A stretch of 20,916 bases of DNA from DHVE2 group archaeon (GCA_015520975.1 WAOZ01000127.1:1-20916), one strand, 5' to 3'. Counted from the first letter of the stretch, positions 1 through 7,593 are shown. Numbers and translations: made by a program. The notes: generated from the letters alone by a model not told the origin.

Positions 1-458
1 GCTAATTTAGTTGCCGTGTAGATTGTAGTAGGCCCATCTGCACCGCCGATTATGCCTATCGCGGCTGCCTGATTGAGGTTGAAACCCAGCACAAGCGCCG
101 AGAGCATTGCGCAGTAAATACCAATCTGCGCTGCTGCACCGAGCAAAAATGTTTTTGGATCCGCCAGGAGCGGCTCAAAATCGGTCATTGCCCCGATTCC
201 CAAAAATATCAGAAGTGGAATGGCTTCCGTTCTGATGAGATAATTGTACACAAGATAGAGAAAACCCCGCGGAGCATCGGTTATGCCGCTCAGCGGTAGA
301 TTCACAATTATGGCACTGAACCCGATGGGCACGAGCAATAAAGGCTCCATCTTATACTTAACACCCAGGATAATGAAAAGCGCACCTATACCTATCATCA
401 CGATTTCCTTCCAGCCTATAGCGAACAGCCCCATCAGGCCAGTTAGCACATCAAACAT
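1..458 (-). CDS. mmdB: Na+-translocating decarboxylase beta subunit (MmdB/OadB/GcdB family), N-terminal part
   Basis: This integral membrane subunit removes CO2 from carboxybiotin and couples that to Na+ export in the methylmalonyl-CoA/oxaloacetate/glutaconyl-CoA decarboxylase family. My translation from ATG 458 gives about 152 residues before the gene leaves the window at its 3' end. It has the family signatures EPLLLVPIGF, PLLIFLGIGAMTDF and GIIGGADGPT; the last carries the conserved Asp in a Na+-site region. Hydrophobic segments alternate with short loops. The start lies 4 bases after the biotin-carrier stop codon, and that stop is embedded in a GGGTGA ribosome binding site, so translation is probably coupled. 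It is the last gene of the operon visible here. The methylmalonyl-CoA assignment comes from the operon context, since the beta subunit alone does not fix the substrate. Confidence 0.9.
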   Translation of the reverse strand, partial: MFDVLTGLMGLFAIGWKEIVMIGIGALFIILGVKYKMEPLLLVPIGFSAIIVNLPLSGITDAPRGFLYLVYNYLIRTEAIPLLIFLGIGAMTDFEPLLADPKTFLLGAAAQIGIYCAMLSALVLGFNLNQAAAIGIIGGADGPTTIYTATKL

Positions 459-462
459 ACAA

Positions 463-861
463 TCACCCTATCACTATCAATGGATCGCCGCGATTAACAG
501 TATCACCCACATTAACTTTTATTTCCTTAACGGTGCCGTCTTTGGGCGCCACAATCTCATTCTCCATTTTCATCGCTTCAAGGATCATAAGAACCTGTCC
601 TTTTTTAACCTGCTCACCCACAGAAACTTTTATATCCAGTATCTTCCCGGGCATAGGCGCAGAAACCGCACCTTCCACATTCTGAGATGCTGATGCGCTC
701 TGCGAGATCTGGGGTGCTGATGCTGGTTGCACAGCAGGCTGCGAAACCGGTACTGGCACTGGCGCCTGAGCTGCCTGCGTCTGATTCACATTTTCTCCGA
801 GTTCCTCCACCTCAACAACATATTCTTTGCTGTTGATCACAACTTTGAATTTTTTTCTCAT
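463..861 (-). CDS. mmdC: Biotin carboxyl carrier subunit of methylmalonyl-CoA decarboxylase
   Basis: A 132-residue biotin carrier that shuttles the carboxyl group from the alpha carboxyltransferase to the membrane beta subunit. It has a short N-terminal region (1-25), a flexible Ala/Pro/Gln/Ser-rich linker (about 28-62) and a C-terminal biotinyl domain (about 66-132). Within that domain, EAMKMEN places the biotinylated lysine at K98. This layout is typical of MmdC/OadA-tail carriers. ATG 861 overlaps the previous stop codon as ATGA, and an AAGGAGG site lies 8 bases upstream. No biotin carboxylase gene occurs in the operon, which favours a decarboxylase carrier over an acetyl- or propionyl-CoA carboxylase carrier. 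Biotin protein ligase must be encoded elsewhere. Confidence 0.93.
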   Translation of the reverse strand: MRKKFKVVINSKEYVVEVEELGENVNQTQAAQAPVPVPVSQPAVQPASAPQISQSASASQNVEGAVSAPMPGKILDIKVSVGEQVKKGQVLMILEAMKMENEIVAPKDGTVKEIKVNVGDTVNRGDPLIVIG

Positions 862-1643
862 TTCAATCGCCTCCTTAATATGGCCAGACGCCCGTAATAT
901 TTCCAGGGCGATTTTTTCACACTAATTATTCTGAACTTTCTTCCTTCCATATACGCACTTATCGCCGCAGTTATGACCGCGATTTCCTCCTCGCTGACGG
1001 TTTCTTTCTTGATCTTCTGTGGCTTGGAAATAACAGCTTGCTTCTCCTGTTTTTTCGCGGCAGTTTGGGATTCTTCCTTCGAGATGATTTTCGTGTTCAG
1101 ATACATAACCGCTGCAAGTATTGAAAGCACGAAAAACACCATAGTTATACCCATCCCGGATAGAAGCAAACCTTCCGAAAAACCGCTTTTAGGTACTATC
1201 ACCGACAGTTTTTCAATCGTGAATGTGGAGTTTCCTCCGTAAGAGTACAGCATAATTCTGAACTCCTCACCCTTGATATGGTCTTTGTTCGCATGAAACT
1301 CCGCAACCACCGAACTTGCAATGCTCTCAAATTGCTTGTTGTACACCACTTCGTCTCCAACGATTATCTTTATACCTGCAAACACGGTGTATGGTGAGAG
1401 GTTATATGTCAAATTCAGGAGTATTATATCCCCCGGCGCAAGGGCTTCAACAAGCGCGGTTGTCAGATACCCGGTGCCATTGGTAAGCACGATATCCGCG
1501 GATTCGTTGTGCGCAGTGAAGTGGCCATACTCACCGGCATAAGAGAAATTCCAGTTTGAATAATCGGATGGTATCTGAGCACATACGGTTCCAGCAAAGA
1601 AAATTAGCAGAAGAACGGTGATTGCTGTTTGTTTCAGAGGCAT
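858..1643 (-). CDS. mmdD: OadG/MmdD-like membrane subunit with an extra exported N-terminal domain
   Basis: A 261-residue protein between the alpha subunit and the biotin carrier, where a small gamma/delta subunit (OadG, MmdD) normally sits. Residues 1-23 look like a signal peptide. Residues 24-155 form a hydrophilic, beta-rich, sequon-containing stretch predicted to be outside the cell; I do not recognise it. Residues 159-182 are a transmembrane helix, 185-215 a Lys/Gln-rich linker, and 219-251 (EEEIAVITAAISAYM through SPWKYYGR) match the cytoplasmic tail of the OadG/MmdD family, which helps assemble the complex. Typical family members are much shorter (about 80-120 residues) and lack the outer domain. 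ATG 1643 is preferred over GTG 1652 because GAGGTG lies 6 bases before it. The OadG relationship is inferred from position, TM-linker-tail order and the tail motif. Confidence 0.75.
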   Translation of the reverse strand: MPLKQTAITVLLLIFFAGTVCAQIPSDYSNWNFSYAGEYGHFTAHNESADIVLTNGTGYLTTALVEALAPGDIILLNLTYNLSPYTVFAGIKIIVGDEVVYNKQFESIASSVVAEFHANKDHIKGEEFRIMLYSYGGNSTFTIEKLSVIVPKSGFSEGLLLSGMGITMVFFVLSILAAVMYLNTKIISKEESQTAAKKQEKQAVISKPQKIKKETVSEEEIAVITAAISAYMEGRKFRIISVKKSPWKYYGRLAILRRRLK

Positions 1644-1653
1644 ACCCTGCACC

Positions 1654-3189
1654 TCACAGTGGTATGTTTCCGTGTTTTTTCATAGGTCTCTCCTCTTTCT
1701 TATTCTCCAGCATTTCGAGCGCTTGAATGAGTTTTACTCTGGTTTCGTGGGGGTATATCACATCATCCACATAGAGCCTTGCCGCGGCAACATACGGGTT
1801 GGCAAATCTATCTCTGTATTCTTTTATCAGTTCAAGTCTTCTTTTATTCGGATCCTCTGCTTCTTTAAGCTCCTTTCTGAAAACTATATTAACCGCGCCT
1901 TCCGGACCCATAACCGCTATCTCAGCCGTGGGCCACGCATACACCACATCCGCACGGAGATGCTTTGAACCCATTGCAATATAAGCACCGCCATACGCTT
2001 TTCTCATGATGACCGTTAATTTTGGTACGGTTGCTTCGCTGTACGCATAAAGCAGCTTTGCACCATGTCGGATTATACCGCCGTGCTCCTGAGAAACACC
2101 CGGCAGATATCCCGGCACATCCACGAAAGTCACAATCGGTATGTTAAATGAATCACAGAACCTTACGAATCGAGCAACCTTATCGCTGGCGTTTATATCG
2201 AGCACACCTGCGAGATGGTTGGGCTGGTTCGCCACTATACCGACACTTTTCCCGTTCAATCTTGCGAATCCGATGACTATATTGGAGGCGTAATATGGCT
2301 GTATTTCAAGAAATGTGCCCTTATCCATAACAAGGTTTATGACATCACGGACATCATAACTCTTCTTGGGATCTTCGGGGATTATCTCATCGAGCTCGTA
2401 AGGCATTCTGTCAGGCGCATCGCCGGTGCTCATCTCTGGCGGATCTTCCATATTGTTAGAGGGGATATAACTCAGCAGAATCTTTACGAGTTCAAGTGCT
2501 GCTTCATCTGATGCGGCAATGAAATGCGCATTACCACTTTTCTGATTGTGCACAAGAGCTCCTCCGAGAGTCTCAAAGTCCACATCCTCTCCTGTCACCG
2601 CCTTAATAACCTGTGGCCCGGTGATGAACATATGCGATTTTTTATCCACCATAATAGTGAAATCCATTATTGCCGGAGAGTACACAGCCCCACCAGCGCA
2701 CGGCCCCATTATAACCGCAATCTGCGGAATAACACCGCTCGCGATAGTATTTCTGAAGAAAATCTCGCCATAACCTTTTAAAGCGTCCACACCTTCCTGA
2801 ATACGCGCTCCACCAGAATCGTTTAAGCCAATCACCGGCGCACCGACTTCCATGGCCATATCCATGATTCTGCATATTTTGGCAGCGTGCATTTCACCAA
2901 GAGAACCGCCAAGCACTGTGAAATCCTGCGCATATACGAACACAAGCCGGCCGTTTATTGTACCGTAACCGGTAACCACACCGTCTCCCGGAAAACGTTT
3001 CTTATCCATACCGAAATCGGTGGCTCGCGATTCTGCGAACATGCCTATTTCCACAAAGCTGCCCGGGTCGAGCAATTTTTCAATGCGCTCTCTGGCAGTG
3101 AGTTTTCCTTTCTCGTGCTGTTTCTTTATTCGTTCTTCACCTCCACCCGCAAGGGCCTTCTCCCTTTTTTCCCTGAGCATAGGAACCAT
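1654..3189 (-). CDS. mmdA: Methylmalonyl-CoA decarboxylase alpha subunit (carboxyltransferase)
   Basis: This 511-residue cytoplasmic subunit moves the carboxyl group from methylmalonyl-CoA to carrier biotin, giving propionyl-CoA. It has the tandem crotonase-fold layout of acyl-CoA carboxyltransferases: N half with SGGARIQEG (125-133) and the oxyanion-type loop GPCAGGAVYSPA (162-173), C half with AYGGAYIAMGSK (about 408-419). The length is normal for MmdA/PccB/AccD5 proteins. The same family also serves propionyl-CoA carboxylase. Decarboxylase is chosen because the neighbours are the Na+-pump beta subunit and a free biotin carrier with no biotin carboxylase, and because the mutase and epimerase lie directly upstream. 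The start is ATG 3189 or ATG 3180; the gap to the mutase gene is about 25 bases with only a weak ribosome binding site. Confidence 0.92.
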   Translation of the reverse strand: MVPMLREKREKALAGGGEERIKKQHEKGKLTARERIEKLLDPGSFVEIGMFAESRATDFGMDKKRFPGDGVVTGYGTINGRLVFVYAQDFTVLGGSLGEMHAAKICRIMDMAMEVGAPVIGLNDSGGARIQEGVDALKGYGEIFFRNTIASGVIPQIAVIMGPCAGGAVYSPAIMDFTIMVDKKSHMFITGPQVIKAVTGEDVDFETLGGALVHNQKSGNAHFIAASDEAALELVKILLSYIPSNNMEDPPEMSTGDAPDRMPYELDEIIPEDPKKSYDVRDVINLVMDKGTFLEIQPYYASNIVIGFARLNGKSVGIVANQPNHLAGVLDINASDKVARFVRFCDSFNIPIVTFVDVPGYLPGVSQEHGGIIRHGAKLLYAYSEATVPKLTVIMRKAYGGAYIAMGSKHLRADVVYAWPTAEIAVMGPEGAVNIVFRKELKEAEDPNKRRLELIKEYRDRFANPYVAAARLYVDDVIYPHETRVKLIQALEMLENKKEERPMKKHGNIPL

Positions 3190-3214
3190 CCCGTTGAGGG
3201 GTTATTGCTATGGA

Positions 3215-4900
3215 TTATATTATAGTTGGTGCTCGGTACTCGCCGAACACATCTTTGAGCGCCTGCACGATCTCGCCCAGCGTTGCATAGTGCTTAACTG
3301 CGTTGTATATATGCGGCACGAGATTTGTTTCGTTGCTCTCGTCCTTCTCCGCCATCTTTCTTATCATATCCAGTGCTTCCTCTACCTTGGAATTGTCACG
3401 ATTGCTCTTAATTCTTTGAAGTCTCTCAATCTGTCTGCGCGCAACCTCTTCGCTGACTTTCATTATCTCTATGTTGATCTCCTCGGATTCGTCCACAAAT
3501 TTGTTCACACCCACGACAACTCTCTCTCCACTTTCAATATCCATCTGAATCTTGTATGCGGAATCGGCGATTTCCTTCTGTATGTAGCCCACTTCTATGG
3601 CCTGAGTCATACCTCCTTTTCTCTCAATCTCGTCCAGATATTTCCATACCTCTTCCTCTATCGTATCAGTTAGCCATTCAACATAGTATGACCCACCCAT
3701 CGGGTCAATGGTATCCGTCACGCCGCTTTCATAAGCGATGATCTGCTGCGTTCTGAGCGCAATCTCCACGCTTTTCTCGGTTGGAAGCGCAAGCGCTTCA
3801 TCGTACGAATTAGTGTGCAGGCTCTGTGTACCTCCGAGAACGGCGGCAAGTGCCTGAATGGTGACGCGAATTATATTATTGAGCGGCTGCTGTGCTGTCA
3901 GAGTGGATCCACCGGTCTGTGTGTGAAATCTCAGCATCCAGGATTTGGGATTCTTTGCACCAAATCTCTCTTTCATAACCTTCGCCCACACGCGTCTAGC
4001 GGCCCTGAACTTTGCAATCTCCTCGAAAAAGTTATTGTGCGCGGCGAAGAAGAAAGATAAACGAGGTGCGAATTTATCCACATCCACGCCTCTTTTGGTC
4101 ACCCAGTTCACATACTCCATTCCGTCCGCAATTGTGAATGCAACCTCCTGAACAGCTGTGCTTCCTGCTTCCCGAATATGATAGCCACTTATTGAAATGG
4201 GGTTCCACTTGGGCATATTTTCCGCACAGTAAACTATCACATCCGCAACCAGTCTCATACTCGGCTGAGGCGGAAATATATATGTGCCTCTCGCGATGTA
4301 TTCTTTCAAAATATCGTTCTGAACAGTGCCACGAAGGATTTTGGGATCTGCGCCCTGCTCCTCGCCGATGAGCTGATACATTGTTAGAAGTATGGCCGCC
4401 GTGGAATTTATCGTCATGGAGGTGCTGATTTTCGCCAGCGGGATACCGTCGAACAGAATTCGCATATCCTCTATGGTATCAACGGCCACCCCTACCTTGC
4501 CCACCTCACCCAGCGCCATGGGATCATCTGAATCGTAGCCCACCTGCGTGGGTAAATCGAACGCCACGCTCAGCCCCATCTGTCCCTGCGACAGAAGGAA
4601 CTTATAGCGTTTGTTCGTTTCTTCCGCCGTGCCGAAACCGGCGTACTGTCTCATAGTCCAGAGCCTTCCGCGGTACATAGTGGGATACACACCGCGCGTG
4701 TATGGAAACTGTCCGGGAAAGCCCAGTTTGTCCAGATAATCCCAGTCCGCAAGATGCTCGGGAGTGTAAAGCCGTTCAATTTTCGGACCGAAATCCAGTT
4801 TGAAATCTTTCCTTTCAGGCGCTTTTTCAAGGAATTTTTTCAGTATACCGCTCTCCCATTTCTCGCGCTCCTCGATTATTTTTTTCAGGTCCATGCTCAC
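3215..4900 (-). CDS. mcmA1: Methylmalonyl-CoA mutase, large (substrate-binding) subunit
   Basis: A 561-residue acyl-CoA mutase large subunit: the TIM barrel that binds the CoA ester and, with the separate B12-binding subunit, interconverts succinyl-CoA and (R)-methylmalonyl-CoA. Family motifs include YPTMYRGRLWTMRQYAGFG (72-90), GLSVAFDLPTQ (109-119), ISISGYHIREAG (236-246) and HTQTGGSTLTAQQP. Tyr86 in RQY, Arg204 in ARGTYI and His241 align by motif with the methylmalonyl-CoA mutase tyrosine, arginine and histidine. Isobutyryl-CoA mutases differ at the first two, so methylmalonyl is the favoured substrate. The B12 domain is absent from the C terminus, as is usual for archaeal split mutases; it is encoded at the head of the operon. 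ATG 4900 overlaps the epimerase stop as ATGA. Confidence 0.95.
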   Translation of the reverse strand: MSMDLKKIIEEREKWESGILKKFLEKAPERKDFKLDFGPKIERLYTPEHLADWDYLDKLGFPGQFPYTRGVYPTMYRGRLWTMRQYAGFGTAEETNKRYKFLLSQGQMGLSVAFDLPTQVGYDSDDPMALGEVGKVGVAVDTIEDMRILFDGIPLAKISTSMTINSTAAILLTMYQLIGEEQGADPKILRGTVQNDILKEYIARGTYIFPPQPSMRLVADVIVYCAENMPKWNPISISGYHIREAGSTAVQEVAFTIADGMEYVNWVTKRGVDVDKFAPRLSFFFAAHNNFFEEIAKFRAARRVWAKVMKERFGAKNPKSWMLRFHTQTGGSTLTAQQPLNNIIRVTIQALAAVLGGTQSLHTNSYDEALALPTEKSVEIALRTQQIIAYESGVTDTIDPMGGSYYVEWLTDTIEEEVWKYLDEIERKGGMTQAIEVGYIQKEIADSAYKIQMDIESGERVVVGVNKFVDESEEINIEIMKVSEEVARRQIERLQRIKSNRDNSKVEEALDMIRKMAEKDESNETNLVPHIYNAVKHYATLGEIVQALKDVFGEYRAPTII

Positions 4901-5286
4901 CCCTCCACAAGCTCAAGGAGCACCTTTGCGCTCTTGGGATGCACAAATGCGATTTTTTTACCGCCAGCACCTTTTCTGGGTTTCTCATCTATGAGCCTGT
5001 AACCCAGAGATTTCAGTCTCTGCAGTTCCTGTTCTATGTTATCCACATTCACCGCCAGATGATGCAGGCCTTCACCTCTCTTTTCAAGGAATTTCGATAT
5101 AGGGCTGTCATCCGCTATGGGTTCAAGCAGTTCTATTCTGCTCTCGCCGATGTGGAGTATTGCAACCTTCACCTTCTGCTCTTCGACCACTTCATATTCT
5201 ATTTTGAATCCAAAATTTTTCCAGATTTTTACGCCGTCTTCCAGATTCTTAACCGCTATGGCCACATGATCTATTTTTTTAATCAT
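4897..5286 (-). CDS. mce: Methylmalonyl-CoA epimerase
   Basis: A 129-residue vicinal-oxygen-chelate (glyoxalase-fold) protein that interconverts the (R)- and (S)-methylmalonyl-CoA epimers, linking the R-specific mutase to the S-specific decarboxylase. It shows the two beta-alpha-beta-beta-beta modules of the family. Likely metal ligands are His7 (KIDHVAIAV), His76 (GLHHLAVNV) and Glu125 (VLLELVE). The usual ending with HPKSAKVLLELV, which includes the FVHPK loop, is present. ATG 5286 overlaps the MeaB stop as ATGA and has GGAGGTG 8 bases upstream. The GTG at 5292 would lie too close to that site, so I reject it. Confidence 0.95.
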   Translation of the reverse strand: MIKKIDHVAIAVKNLEDGVKIWKNFGFKIEYEVVEEQKVKVAILHIGESRIELLEPIADDSPISKFLEKRGEGLHHLAVNVDNIEQELQRLKSLGYRLIDEKPRKGAGGKKIAFVHPKSAKVLLELVEG

Positions 5287-6203
5287 TTGCACAGCACCTC
5301 CTTTGTGAGTTTCTCATATATTTTTTCAAGAGCCGTATAATAATCAATCTCCTCATTCGCAACCTTCTCAGCGTAATTTTCAATATCCTTGCTTCTCTCA
5401 AGATATTCAAGCGTTTTCTCTTCGATGTAATCAAGAACCATAGATTTGAGAAGACCTTTCATCTTACTTATTTTTCTGGGCATCGGGATCTCAACATATT
5501 TTTCTATGAGATCCACCAGTGGCACAACGGTGGCTCTGTTGTATGCGACAGTCTTAACCACTGGCACATTATTCTCGTTAACTGTGGATTTAAGATATCC
5601 TTCTGTCAGATCCGCACCGGGCAAATCAGCCTTGTTTATCACAAATATGTCTGCAACCTCCATTATTCCGGCCTTCATCATTTGAATATCGTCGCCCATA
5701 TTTGGCATAAGAACAAGAATTGTGGTGTGGCAGATATGTGACACATCCACTGCAATCTGCCCGGTGCCAACAGTCTCCACGATTATGTAATCCATTCCGA
5801 AAGCATCCATCAGCTTTATAACATCTTTAACTATCCTTGAAAGTCCCGAGGGGTCTCCGAGCGTGCTCAAGCTTCTTATGAAAACATTTGGATTGGTCGC
5901 GTGCCTCTGCATTCTTATTCTATCGCCGAGCAACGAGCCGCCCGTGTAAGGCGAGCGCGGATCTACCAGTATCACTCCTACTTTTTTCCCTCTTGAAAGA
6001 AGTATGCCGATTATCTGGTCTATTAGCGTGCTCTTACCCACACCGGGTGGGCCCGTGAAACACACTATCCTCGCTTTACCGCAGCATTTGTGAATTCTCT
6101 TTATGATTTCCTTTCTGAAATCGCGATCCTTCTCCAGAAGCGTTATCGCTCGAGACAAAGCGGTGCGGTTTCCTGCCTTGATTTTTTCAAGTATTTCCTC
6201 CAT
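5283..6203 (-). CDS. meaB: MeaB/ArgK-family GTPase, chaperone of methylmalonyl-CoA mutase
   Basis: A 306-residue SIMIBI-class GTPase that gates cobalamin loading and protects or repairs the mutase. Motifs: Walker A GPPGVGKST (51-59), the MeaB hallmark DPRSPYTGGSLLGDRIRM (81-98), ETVGTGQ (143-149) and the base-recognition NKAD (190-193). The C-terminal helical segment fits the dimerisation arm of the family. It was historically annotated as an arginine/ornithine transport kinase, but the location between mutase subunit and epimerase supports the chaperone role. ATG 6203 is chosen because GGTGA sits 5 bases upstream; an open extension to 6242 lacks this. It overlaps the end of the B12 subunit gene by 17 bases. 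Confidence 0.94.
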   Translation of the reverse strand: MEEILEKIKAGNRTALSRAITLLEKDRDFRKEIIKRIHKCCGKARIVCFTGPPGVGKSTLIDQIIGILLSRGKKVGVILVDPRSPYTGGSLLGDRIRMQRHATNPNVFIRSLSTLGDPSGLSRIVKDVIKLMDAFGMDYIIVETVGTGQIAVDVSHICHTTILVLMPNMGDDIQMMKAGIMEVADIFVINKADLPGADLTEGYLKSTVNENNVPVVKTVAYNRATVVPLVDLIEKYVEIPMPRKISKMKGLLKSMVLDYIEEKTLEYLERSKDIENYAEKVANEEIDYYTALEKIYEKLTKEVLCK

Positions 6204-6597
6204 TATCTTCACCTTCACCAAGAAGTTTGCGAACCTTTTCAACTATGAGTTTCAGAGAGCTTCCCGGCCCGAACACTTCCGCGATGCCCATTTTTTTCAG
6301 CACGGGCACATCATCGGGAGGAATGGTGCCACCGCAGAAAACAGGGATATTCAGATTGTATTCTTTCAGAAGCTCCATAACCCGTTTGAATAGAGGAATG
6401 TGAGCACCGGATAAACAGCTCAGCCCGATGAGGTCAACATCTTCCTGCAACGCAGTTTCCACAACCTGTTCGGGGCTCTGCCGTATGCCTGTGTAAATAA
6501 CCTCGTATCCTGCATCCTTCAGGGCACGCGCCACCACCTTCGCGCCCCTGTCGTGGCCATCAAGGCCCACCTTGGCTATGAGGATTCTTTTTTTCAT
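6187..6597 (-). CDS. mcmA2: Methylmalonyl-CoA mutase, small B12-binding subunit
   Basis: A 136-residue cobalamin-binding domain that completes the mutase with the large subunit encoded three genes downstream. The base-off/His-on motif DGHDRG is at 13-18, with His15 as the lower cobalt ligand. SCLSGAH and the nucleotide-loop GGTIPPDDV motif follow, as in other mutase B12 domains. It is the first gene of the eight-gene operon. ATG 6597 is preferred over an in-frame GTG at 6648. The family's N terminus (KKRILIAKVGLDGHD) begins there, and a TATA-like box lies about 28 bases upstream, fitting a leaderless transcript. The upstream in-frame extension runs through the promoter and inverted repeat, so it is unlikely to be translated. 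Confidence 0.95.
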   Translation of the reverse strand: MKKRILIAKVGLDGHDRGAKVVARALKDAGYEVIYTGIRQSPEQVVETALQEDVDLIGLSCLSGAHIPLFKRVMELLKEYNLNIPVFCGGTIPPDDVPVLKKMGIAEVFGPGSSLKLIVEKVRKLLGEGEDNGGNT

Positions 6598-6620
6598 CAA
6601 TGCGCCATATTTCGACATCG

Positions 6621-6634
6621 AATTTAATTTTTTC
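6621..6634 (-). promoter_or_regulatory. Promoter of the methylmalonyl-CoA mutase/decarboxylase operon
   Basis: Read on the minus strand this is CGAAAAAATTAAATT: a purine-rich BRE-like stretch followed by an AT-rich TATA-like box, centred about 28 bases before ATG 6597. That spacing predicts a transcript starting at or next to the start codon. No promoter-like gap of this kind is seen inside the operon. Confidence 0.6.
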
Positions 6635-6649
6635 GTGATTGAAATCACG
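6634..6649. promoter_or_regulatory. Inverted repeat, candidate regulator site for the mutase operon
   Basis: CGTGATT-GA-AATCACG: perfect 7-bp arms with a 2-bp centre, directly on the upstream side of the operon's BRE/TATA region (about 37-52 bases before ATG 6597). A dimeric winged-helix regulator could bind here, either activating from upstream or blocking TFB access. The repeat is seen; the function is inferred. Confidence 0.4.
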
Positions 6650-6679
6650 GATTTCCTTAGTGTAAAACGCTCTTGACAG

Positions 6680-6693
6680 AATTAAATTTAATT
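6680..6693. repeat. AT-only palindrome in the divergent intergenic region
   Basis: AATTAAATTTAATT is a perfect 14-bp palindrome. Its right part, AATTTAATTTT (6685-6695), repeats exactly at 6621-6631, the mutase operon TATA region, 64 bases away. It could be a second TATA element, a regulator site or simply AT-rich promoter DNA. Confidence 0.3.
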
Positions 6694-6718
6694 TTGACGA
6701 TTCAATAAGAACAAAGAG

Positions 6719-6725
6719 TATATAT
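6719..6725 (+). promoter_or_regulatory. TATA box of the asparaginase-like gene
   Basis: TATATAT lies 22-28 bases before ATG 6747. Transcription would start at the initiator codon, and no ribosome binding site is present in the gap, which fits a leaderless message. Confidence 0.6.
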
Positions 6726-6746
6726 GAGCGTTTCATACCCGCAAGT

Positions 6747-7571
6747 ATGGATTTTATCGTGCTTCATGGCGGGCTCTCGAAGAGAGAGGAACTCCAAAAA
6801 CATGTGGAGAAATACGCAGAACTTGCTTTTGAAGAACCAACTGCACTCGATGCCGTGGTTAAAGCCGTGGTTTTTATGGAAGACGACCCGCTGTATAACG
6901 CAGGTACAGGCTCGAATATCAGGGTCGATGGAAGCATTCAGATGGACGCAGCGGTTATGGTTCCCGGTGATTTCGGCGCGGTGATCAATATAGAAAATGT
7001 GAAAAACCCGGTGCTGGTGGCTCTTGATGTTATGAAAAAGAGTCCGCATATGATTCTTGCCGGTGATGGAGCGATAGAGTTCGCAAGAAAACTCGGACAT
7101 GCCCCGCACAATCCCATAACCGCCGCCGCTGTAGAAAAAAGAAAACGAACACTGGAAAGGCTCAGAAGCGGTGAGCTGCCTGAATACTATAATCCAAGTT
7201 TTTTCAAGGAGTTTCTCGGAGATACCGTCGGCGCTGTGGCATATATTAATGGCGAGTTTGCCGCTGCCGTATCCACGGGTGGCACCAGTTTAACGCTCAG
7301 AGGAAGAGTTGGTGATTCGCCGATACCGGGTTCGGGGATATACTGCGGAGATAAGGGCGCTGTCGTTGCGACAGGCATTGGTGAGGAGATTATGCGTCGA
7401 ACGCTTGCGTACAGAATATACTCGCAAATCGGAGACAGACCGCTGGAAGAAATCTGCAGAGAAGAAATCGAGAGATTCGGAGACATACCTGTAGGCGTAA
7501 TCGCGGTATCAGAAAACGAGGCTGCTGCGGTTTCGAATATGATTATGCCTCATCATATCGTACGCAGATAG
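6747..7571 (+). CDS. Ntn-type L-asparaginase / isoaspartyl peptidase
   Basis: A 274-residue N-terminal-nucleophile hydrolase of the plant-type asparaginase (T2) family. These enzymes hydrolyse asparagine and beta-aspartyl dipeptides after cutting themselves into alpha and beta chains. Motifs: HGG near the N terminus (7-9), NAGTGSNI (51-58), and the autocleavage site GDT with Thr160 as predicted nucleophile. VGDSPIPGSGIY (188-199) and the second glycine-rich threonine segment STGGTS (176-181) also fit. The length is slightly short for the family (about 300). The protein lacks a signal peptide and is probably cytoplasmic. The promoter is divergent from the mutase operon. The substrate choice between free Asn and isoaspartyl peptides cannot be read from the sequence. 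Confidence 0.9.
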   Translation: MDFIVLHGGLSKREELQKHVEKYAELAFEEPTALDAVVKAVVFMEDDPLYNAGTGSNIRVDGSIQMDAAVMVPGDFGAVINIENVKNPVLVALDVMKKSPHMILAGDGAIEFARKLGHAPHNPITAAAVEKRKRTLERLRSGELPEYYNPSFFKEFLGDTVGAVAYINGEFAAAVSTGGTSLTLRGRVGDSPIPGSGIYCGDKGAVVATGIGEEIMRRTLAYRIYSQIGDRPLEEICREEIERFGDIPVGVIAVSENEAAAVSNMIMPHHIVRR

Positions 7572-7585
7572 ATGCGGAATAGGAA

Positions 7586-7593
7586 TTATATAT
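7586..7593 (+). promoter_or_regulatory. TATA box of the CARF-like/PIN/M24-like operon
   Basis: TTATATAT, preceded by purine-rich AGGAA, lies 23-30 bases before GTG 7616. It supports GTG as a leaderless start and marks a new transcription unit only 15 bases after the asparaginase stop. Confidence 0.6.

Noticed and set aside
463..3189. Propionyl-CoA or acetyl-CoA carboxylase instead of a decarboxylase
   Set aside because: The alpha subunit and biotin carrier would fit, but there is no biotin carboxylase, and the next gene is the membrane Na+-pump beta subunit.
3020..3673. 217-codon plus-strand open frame opposite mmdA and the mutase gene
   Set aside because: It lies antisense to well-supported genes, has no family motif and unbalanced composition, and is a shadow frame.
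6598..6648. Longer N terminus of the B12 subunit from GTG 6648
   Set aside because: The extension runs through the TATA-like box and part of the inverted repeat, and homologous B12 subunits start at the KKRILIAKVGLDGHD segment.
6702..7109. Minus-strand open frame opposite the asparaginase start
   Set aside because: Cys/His-rich shadow of the asparaginase reading frame, covering its promoter, with no family motif.
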